Source of the DNA: BOG-1155 sp963717985
GTDB taxonomy: Bacteria; Desulfobacterota; Syntrophorhabdia; Syntrophorhabdales; WCHB1-27
NCBI GenBank assembly: GCA_963717985.1
Contig: CAVQYC010000004.1
Coordinates: forward strand, 62,001-126,000
Length of the DNA stretch: 64,000 nt
Reading direction: 5' to 3'
The position numbers and the translations under genes are program-made. Positions within the stretch are counted from its first letter, which is position 1. Every line of letters begins with the position of its first letter. Below are positions 58,790-64,000 of the stretch, in pieces. The notes under the pieces were generated by a model. It was not told the origin of the DNA and searched no databases. It saw only the letters and a list, made by a program, of their open reading frames with translations.

Positions 58790-58943
58790 ATAGCGTTCTT
58801 CCCTGACTAATATAACCAGGCCGCAGCAGCCCCGGAAGTGCTGCGTCGGAGAGCGCGTGCGGACCTGTTCGATACAGACAGACCAAGACCGGCGCGTTCC
58901 GCCTTTGGATACGCGTCATGAAAAAAGAGAAAAGGAGGAAGGT
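58790..58943 (+). promoter_or_regulatory. Structured 5' leader of the TonB receptor mRNA
   Basis: A perfect 7-bp stem CGCAGCA/TGCTGCG (58822-58828 with 58839-58845) closes a GCCCCGGAAG loop. It is enclosed by CAGG/CCTG, and a CGCGT/ACGCG hairpin lies just before AAAAGGAGGAAGGT. The leader is long for a simple gene and could be a metal- or cofactor-sensing element. I could not match it to a known riboswitch. Confidence 0.4.
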
Positions 58944-61082
58944 ATGAAGCGGTTAATGGGATTCATTGCGGCATTATTGTGTGTTCTCGCATTAACCCCT
59001 GGTGTCCGGGCAGAAGAGGTCACCACGCCGGCCGGCGCAGGGGTCCAGGCCCAGTCCCAACAGGGGCCGTCGGGTCTGGCGAAGAATTACCAGGCCTACG
59101 ATTTGGGTGAGCTCTATGTGAAGGGAGAGAAGCTGCCCACTTCCGAGCAGGTCACCCAGGAGACGGTAATAACCCAGGAGGAGATCGAGGCGACCCACAG
59201 CCAGAACGTGGCTGACGCCCTGAGCCACGTGCCCGGCGTCACCGTCTTTATGGGCGCAAAAAACCAACCAGCATCTCCCTGCAGGGGCTCAACCAGACGG
59301 AGACCCTGATCCTCATCGACGGCGTCCCTTACTACGAGACGAACTACGGACTCCTCAACCTGAGGACCATCCCGGTGACCATGATCGACAAGATCGTCGT
59401 GCAAAAGGGTGTCTCCTCCGTATTGTACGGGCCGAACAGCCTGGCGGGCGTCATCAATATCATCACGAGGAAGCCGACGGAGACGCCCTCCCTCGAGCTC
59501 AGGGCCGAGTACGGGGATTACCGGGCAGACGAGGAGAGCATATCTCACGGCATGAAGGTGGGCATGTTCAGCTACTGGTTCGGCTACGATCGCCAGGATT
59601 CGAAGGGATGGTACCTGTCGAATGGCTTTCGAACCCCAGGTGACGCAACTCATGTACAAAGGGCCGGGAGGGAAAACGGTTAACGAGGTGATCGAGTACG
59701 GCGGTGTCCGCGACAATTCCGATTTTCACATGGACAGCCTGTGGGGCAAGGTCGGCATCGAGCCGACGCCCGGCTCCGAGTACTACCTCAATATGAATTA
59801 TACGAGCGCCAATTTCGGGGCCCCCGCCTCCCTCTATCAGGATATGATCTTCACTCAGTCCCGGGGTCCCAGTTTTCGCAGCTCTGGACGTGGCCTGCCT
59901 ACAACAATTTCGGGCGCCGACCTTTCCGGCCAGCAGAAGGTGAACGACTGGGTGACCCTCAAGGGAAAGCTCTTCTATCACAGCCATGAGGACGTGGGCG
60001 ATTTCTTTTACAATTCTGCCCTGACCCAGGAGATAGCGAGGAGCACGTACAAGGACAGCACGATGGGCGGCAACATCCTCTCGGAGATGAACGTGGCCTC
60101 TACAGACACCCTGAGGGCGGCCTTCAACTATCGCCGGGACGACCACCAGCAGACAGCGTTGACCTACCTGCCCTTCCAGGAAGCAGTCTCCTATACGGGC
60201 TCCCTGGGCATCGAGAACCAGTTCGACCCCATAAAGCCCCTCTCCATCGTAACCGGCGTGGCTTATGACTGGTGGGACGTGACGAAATCGAACCAGGACG
60301 AGACGAACTCGTCAGGTGCCTTCACGGGCTTCCAGGACCTGAAGACCCCCAGCGCGAACAGGGTAGACCCCATGGTCGGCGCGACGTATACCTTTGACGA
60401 CAAAACAAAGCTCTTCTCTTCCTGGGCGGAGAAGATCAGGTTCCCCACCCTGCAGCAGCTCTATTCGGGCGAATATGGGGGCAACGTCAATTTGAAGCCT
60501 GAGAAGGCCGACAATTACATACTGGGGGCCTCCCGGCCTATCACCCAGTACGCGACGGCAGAAACCTCGTTCTTCGTCCACGACGTGGCGGACATGATCA
60601 ACAGGAACGCCCCCTCGCCCGTCGCGCAGTATCTCAATTACGGGAGGATCTTCATCTGGGGCGCGGAAGCGACCGCCAGGATTTTCCCCATGAAAGACCT
60701 GAGCTTCGGCTTGGGGTATACGTATACTAATGCAACGGACCAGAGCCCTAACACCCCGACCGGCAGGGTGGACTATGTGCCGACGAGCAAGGTCGACCTG
60801 AGCGCGAAGTACCTTATCCCGGTGATAAAGGTTCAGACCGATTTGACCGCCACCTATGTGGGCCGCATGTGGGACCAGTTGCCGACCCAAGCAAACCCGA
60901 CGACCGAGGCACTCAGGACAGGCGATTACTTCATCGTGGGGGCGAGGATATCGAAGGTCTTCTGTGACCATTATGAGGGTTACTTCGTCGCCCAGAACCT
61001 CTTCAACAAGAACTACGAGACGCAGGTCGGATTCCCTGCGCCCGGCAGGATGCTTTTTGTCGGCCTGAGATACAGCTATTAG
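58944..61082 (+). pseudogene. TonB-dependent outer-membrane receptor (second), four single-base frame breaks
   Basis: Signal peptide (FIAALLCVLALTPGVRA), plug (LGELYVKGEKLP, NVADALSHVPGVTVFMG, TLILIDGVPYYETNYG, SSVLYGPNSLAGVINIITRK) and barrel to a final MLFVGLRYSY. The frame slips at four places: a missing base in the A-run at about 59258-59272, an extra base at about 59627-59630, a missing T at 59873-59876, and an extra base near 59915. The changes cancel, leaving 2139 bases or 712 codons, a normal receptor length. That pattern suggests sequence errors rather than decay. ATG 58944 has GGAGGAAGG. Confidence 0.85.
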
Positions 61083-61189
61083 GGGAGGCAGAAGGCTTAG
61101 CCGGCCCAAAAAAGGACGCCTAGGGGCGGCTTCTCGCAGCAGCGGAAGCGCACGTCGCCTCCGCAGCTGCCCTGCCCTCAAGGCGAAAA

Positions 61190-61972
61190 GTGCAGCAAAG
61201 GATGGCCGGATTGGCTGTCGAACACAACTGGATTAAGTACGGCCTGGCAGCCCTGGCCATCCACGCGGCCATACTCGCGATGCCCGTGTCGGAGAGGGTG
61301 CGTCAGGCAGCCGAGCAACGGGTCATCGATATCGTGGTCATGAGGCAGGAGGCGCCTCCGGCTGAGGCAGAGCGGCCGAAGCCCCTGCCCAGGCGCCCCG
61401 TGCCTCGGGAGATCGTTGCCGGGATCAGCCGGCAGGTTCCAGCCCAGGTGCCCAAGGCAGTTGAAAAAAAAGAAGAGCCCCCATCCTCCGGGGCAGGGAA
61501 CGTCCTCGACGAGCAGATTCTATCCCAGGCTGAGCCCGGCCCGACAGGCGGTGAAAGCGTCGCCATTGCCGGCGTCAATGTTGGTGGGGGCAAGGTAGGT
61601 CTCGGCGGCGGCGGTACGGGCATTGGCACGGGCGCAGGCGGAAAAGGCACGGGCTCGGGCACGGGCGGTGAAGGCGGGAGCGGCCCCGTGGATGCGCGAT
61701 TCGGCGACGCCGACGGTCCGCAGTTCATCTATCAGGAAAGGCCGGAATACCCCTTTGTGGATATACGGCTTCAGAAAGAAGGGAAAGTCACCGTCAGGCT
61801 GACGATTGACGAGAAGGGCAAGCTACAGAAGGTCGATCTGGTTGAGGCGACGGATCAGGCCTTCGCCGACTCTGCCGTCAAGGCGTTGAAGCGGTCGAAA
61901 TTCCGGCCCGCCAGGCGAAAGGGTGTGCCCGTCGCCTGTCGGGCGCCCTATACCATACATTTTGGCTTTTAA
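61190..61972 (+). CDS. tonB: TonB-family energy transducer with Gly-rich linker (second)
   Basis: 260 residues. Membrane helix IKYGLAALAIHAAILAMPV, a Pro/Lys section (ERPKPLPRRPVPRE), a linker of almost pure Gly/Thr (about residues 130-165), then the TonB domain: RPEYPFVDIRLQKEGKVTVRL, VDLVEATDQAFADSAVKAL, FRPARRKGVPVACRAPYTI. It is a paralogue of the tonB at 45.3 kb with the same linker style. It lies 107 bases after the receptor gene and probably serves it. The start is GTG 61190 or ATG 61202. Its 3' end is 36 bases from the CRISPR array. Confidence 0.88.
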   Translation: MQQRMAGLAVEHNWIKYGLAALAIHAAILAMPVSERVRQAAEQRVIDIVVMRQEAPPAEAERPKPLPRRPVPREIVAGISRQVPAQVPKAVEKKEEPPSSGAGNVLDEQILSQAEPGPTGGESVAIAGVNVGGGKVGLGGGGTGIGTGAGGKGTGSGTGGEGGSGPVDARFGDADGPQFIYQERPEYPFVDIRLQKEGKVTVRLTIDEKGKLQKVDLVEATDQAFADSAVKALKRSKFRPARRKGVPVACRAPYTIHFGF

Positions 61973-62008
61973 GGGGAAACCCTCCTTACCCTTGCGGCTG
62001 CAAGCCGA

Positions 62009-64000
62009 CACGGGCGCCTTGTTTTTCTGGAATGGCCTTTGGGACCGAGACCTACATCCACACTCCCGGCAAACCCTGGATGTTTCAATCCTTGTTTTTC
62101 TGGAATGGCCTTTGGGACTCAGGGGACGGTGGTCGACGCGGCGTTTCTCAATGCGAGTTTCAATCCTTGTTTTTCTGGAATGGCCTTTGGGACTCACTAT
62201 ACTTTTTTGGTTGGCGTCTCATCATGATGTGTTTCAATCCTTGTTTTTCTGGAATGCCCTTTGGGACCCGAAGGCGCGCGGCTCTTGCGGAACCACATCC
62301 TGGGGTTTCAATCCTTGTTTTTCTGGAATGGCCTTTGGGACTCTTGCCGGGAGCGATGGCAAGCGGGGTATTAAAGAGCGTTTCAATCCTTGTTTTTCTG
62401 GAATGGCCTTTGGGACGCGAAGTCCTCGACTACATAGGAGTCGGGTGGGAGGAGTTTCAATCCTTGTTTTTCTGGAATGGCCTTTGGGACGGGGAGATCG
62501 TTGCCGCCTTCGACAGATTCTGCAAAAAGTTTCAATCCTTGTTTTTCTGGAATGGCCTTTGGGACACGGAGCTGCTCATCATGACCTATAACTGATGAAA
62601 GTTTCAATCCTTGTTTTTCTGGAATGGCCTTTGGGACGCGGGAGAAGTGGCGGATCCTGAAGCCCTGGATCTGTACAGTTTCAATCCTTGTTTTTCTGGA
62701 ATGGCCTTTGGGACGAGAGAAGTCGGGTCTCATCTTTAAGCGCATCGCCCTGTTTCAATCCTTGTTTTTCTGGAATGGCCTTTGGGACGACCATCACCAT
62801 CACCAGCGCCTACATCGAACTTCAGTTTCAATCCTTGTTTTTCTGGAATGGCCTTTGGGACACGAGCTTTGTGAGGCGGGTGTCGTTGGAATTTCCTTTG
62901 GTTTCAATCCTTGTTTTTCTGGAATGGCCTTTGGGACCTTTGGCTTCAACAAGGTTCCGAGCCCGCTTCTCTAGTTTCAATCCTTGTTTTTCTGGAATGG
63001 CCTTTGGGACCCTGCGAGGAATGTCAGGCCCTGGAGGGCGAATACGACAGTTTCAATCCTTGTTTTTCTGGAATGGCCTTTGGGACACGTCCACATGCTC
63101 GACATAGCCTATGATAATTTTTGTTTCAATCCTTGTTTTTCTGGAATGGCCTTTGGGACTCCGGCGCTACGCTCTACTTCCTCAATCTTTACACCGCGTT
63201 TCAATCCTTGTTTTTCTGGAATGGCCTTTGGGACCCTCCTGTCGGCGCAAGCCCACGAAGTAGAGCAGACGTTTCAATCCTTGTTTTTCTGGAATGGCCT
63301 TTGGGACTTCTTAGAAGACATACCTATTTGTATATACCATTGGTTTCAATCCTTGTTTTTCTGGAATGGCCTTTGGGACAATCATGGACGTCTAGGAAAG
63401 GGCTAAAGAGATTGAGTTTCAATCCTTGTTTTTCTGGAATGGCCTTTGGGACGAGGACCTGCAATATCGCGGCATGCCTGGGCCAGAAGGGTTTCAATCC
63501 TTGTTTTTCTGGAATGGCCTTTGGGACGCCGCTCATATAACCTCTTCCTGCCGCACAACTCCGTGTTTCAATCCTTGTTTTTCTGGAATGGCCTTTGGGA
63601 CGGCTGCACCGATCCTGTTCCAAGCCGCCAATCCGGGGTTTCAATCCTTGTTTTTCTGGAATGGCCTTTGGGACGAACGCCGGCGACAGTGACGGGGCCG
63701 CGACAGAACTCAGTTTCAATCCTTGTTTTTCTGGAATGGCCTTTGGGACTGGGGCCCATCGCCGGTATCGCCGAGGCCATGGTCAAGTTTCAATCCTTGT
63801 TTTTCTGGAATGGCCTTTGGGACTAATGTCCGTCAATTTCGAGAATCTGAAGGAGCGGAGTTTCAATCCTTGTTTTTCTGGAATGGCCTTTGGGACCTGA
63901 GTTATTTTTCAACGTCCAGTGTGCTATTTTCAGTTTCAATCCTTGTTTTTCTGGAATGGCCTTTGGGACGTTTACGATATTGACGATCCTGATTCGCCCA
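62009..64000 (-). CRISPR. CRISPR array, 27 repeats visible, open at the right edge
   Basis: A 37-bp repeat, plus-strand form starting GTTTCAATCC and ending CCTTTGGGAC, recurs 27 times from 62009 to 63969 with 26 full spacers of 35-40 bases and a partial one. The repeats are identical except the first (62009-62045), which has lost its first eight bases' identity, and the fourth, which has C for G at 62257. On the minus strand the repeat ends ATTGAAAC, the usual 5' handle of type I/III crRNAs, so transcription is probably leftward with the leader beyond 64000, and 62009 is the old, leader-distal end. No cas gene is in the window; the type cannot be fixed. Spacers are all different. Confidence 0.97.

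Noticed and set aside
61923..63983. Many open frames with repeated FNPCFSGMAFGT, SILVFLEWPLG or QSLFFWNGLWD peptides
   Set aside because: They are translations of the CRISPR repeat in three frames; no ribosome site or domain supports them.

Overview
The window looks like chromosomal DNA of a Gram-negative anaerobe, probably a deltaproteobacterial or syntrophic lineage (Desulfobacterota-like, possibly near Syntrophorhabdus). The lineage is an inference from gene content: TonB systems, lipoproteins and a PEP-CTERM-like protein point to a Gram-negative envelope. A two-subunit Fe-S fumarase, NAD malic enzyme, TrpB2, a SagB-type nitroreductase, IorAB and FmdE/DUF364-type metal genes fit an anaerobe. 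No rRNA or tRNA gene was seen.

Layout. 1-7.7 kb: housekeeping genes (fumarase, malic enzyme, ligA, a methylthioadenosine phosphorylase-deaminase fusion, a Mut7-C protein, nth). 8.2-19.6 kb: accessory DNA. It has a TPR plus metallo-beta-lactamase-fold protein, small toxin-antitoxin-like modules and a secreted hydrolase, all on the minus strand and separated by five copies of a dispersed ~40-100 bp repeat. Two insertion sequences lie among them. 19.7-25.3 kb: MaoC-like protein, lipoprotein, exported acetolactate decarboxylase, VapBC, a Cys-rich protein and the IorAB molybdenum hydroxylase. 25.3-27.4 kb: an ECF sigma/anti-sigma/Spy-like stress module with matching divergent ECF-type promoters. 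27.5-34.5 kb: thiolase, extradiol dioxygenase, an RCC1-repeat surface protein, SagB-like oxidoreductase, TrpB2. 34.7-35.2 kb: an IS200-type element.

35.3-62 kb is dominated by trace-nutrient uptake. It begins with an HTH/periplasmic-binding-fold regulator, an orphan TupA-like binding protein, an FN3 lipoprotein, a TonB-dependent receptor and a PEP-CTERM-like protein. Two tandem identical IS1202-type elements follow, then tonB and an energy-coupling-factor (ECF) transporter operon. A ParA/MinD-like ATPase and a GGDEF protein separate this from an eight-gene minus-strand operon: BtuF/MolA-like binding protein, unknown 379-aa protein, radical SAM enzyme, ABC ATPase, FecCD permease, methyltransferase, FmdE, DUF364. 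That operon diverges from a second TonB-dependent receptor and tonB. Each of the two divergent promoters has its -10 box inside a 24-bp palindrome with the geometry of the E. coli ModE operator. The best reading is a molybdenum/tungsten-responsive TonB plus type II ABC uptake system carrying unusual accessory enzymes; this is the most interesting object in the window.

62.0-64.0 kb is a CRISPR array (27 repeats visible, running off the window) with no cas genes in view. Read on the minus strand its repeat ends in ATTGAAAC, so the leader is expected beyond the right edge.

Several otherwise intact genes (ligA, the MTA fusion, one transposase, one TonB receptor) carry single-base frame breaks. 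These may be sequence errors and should be checked against reads before any gene is called dead.
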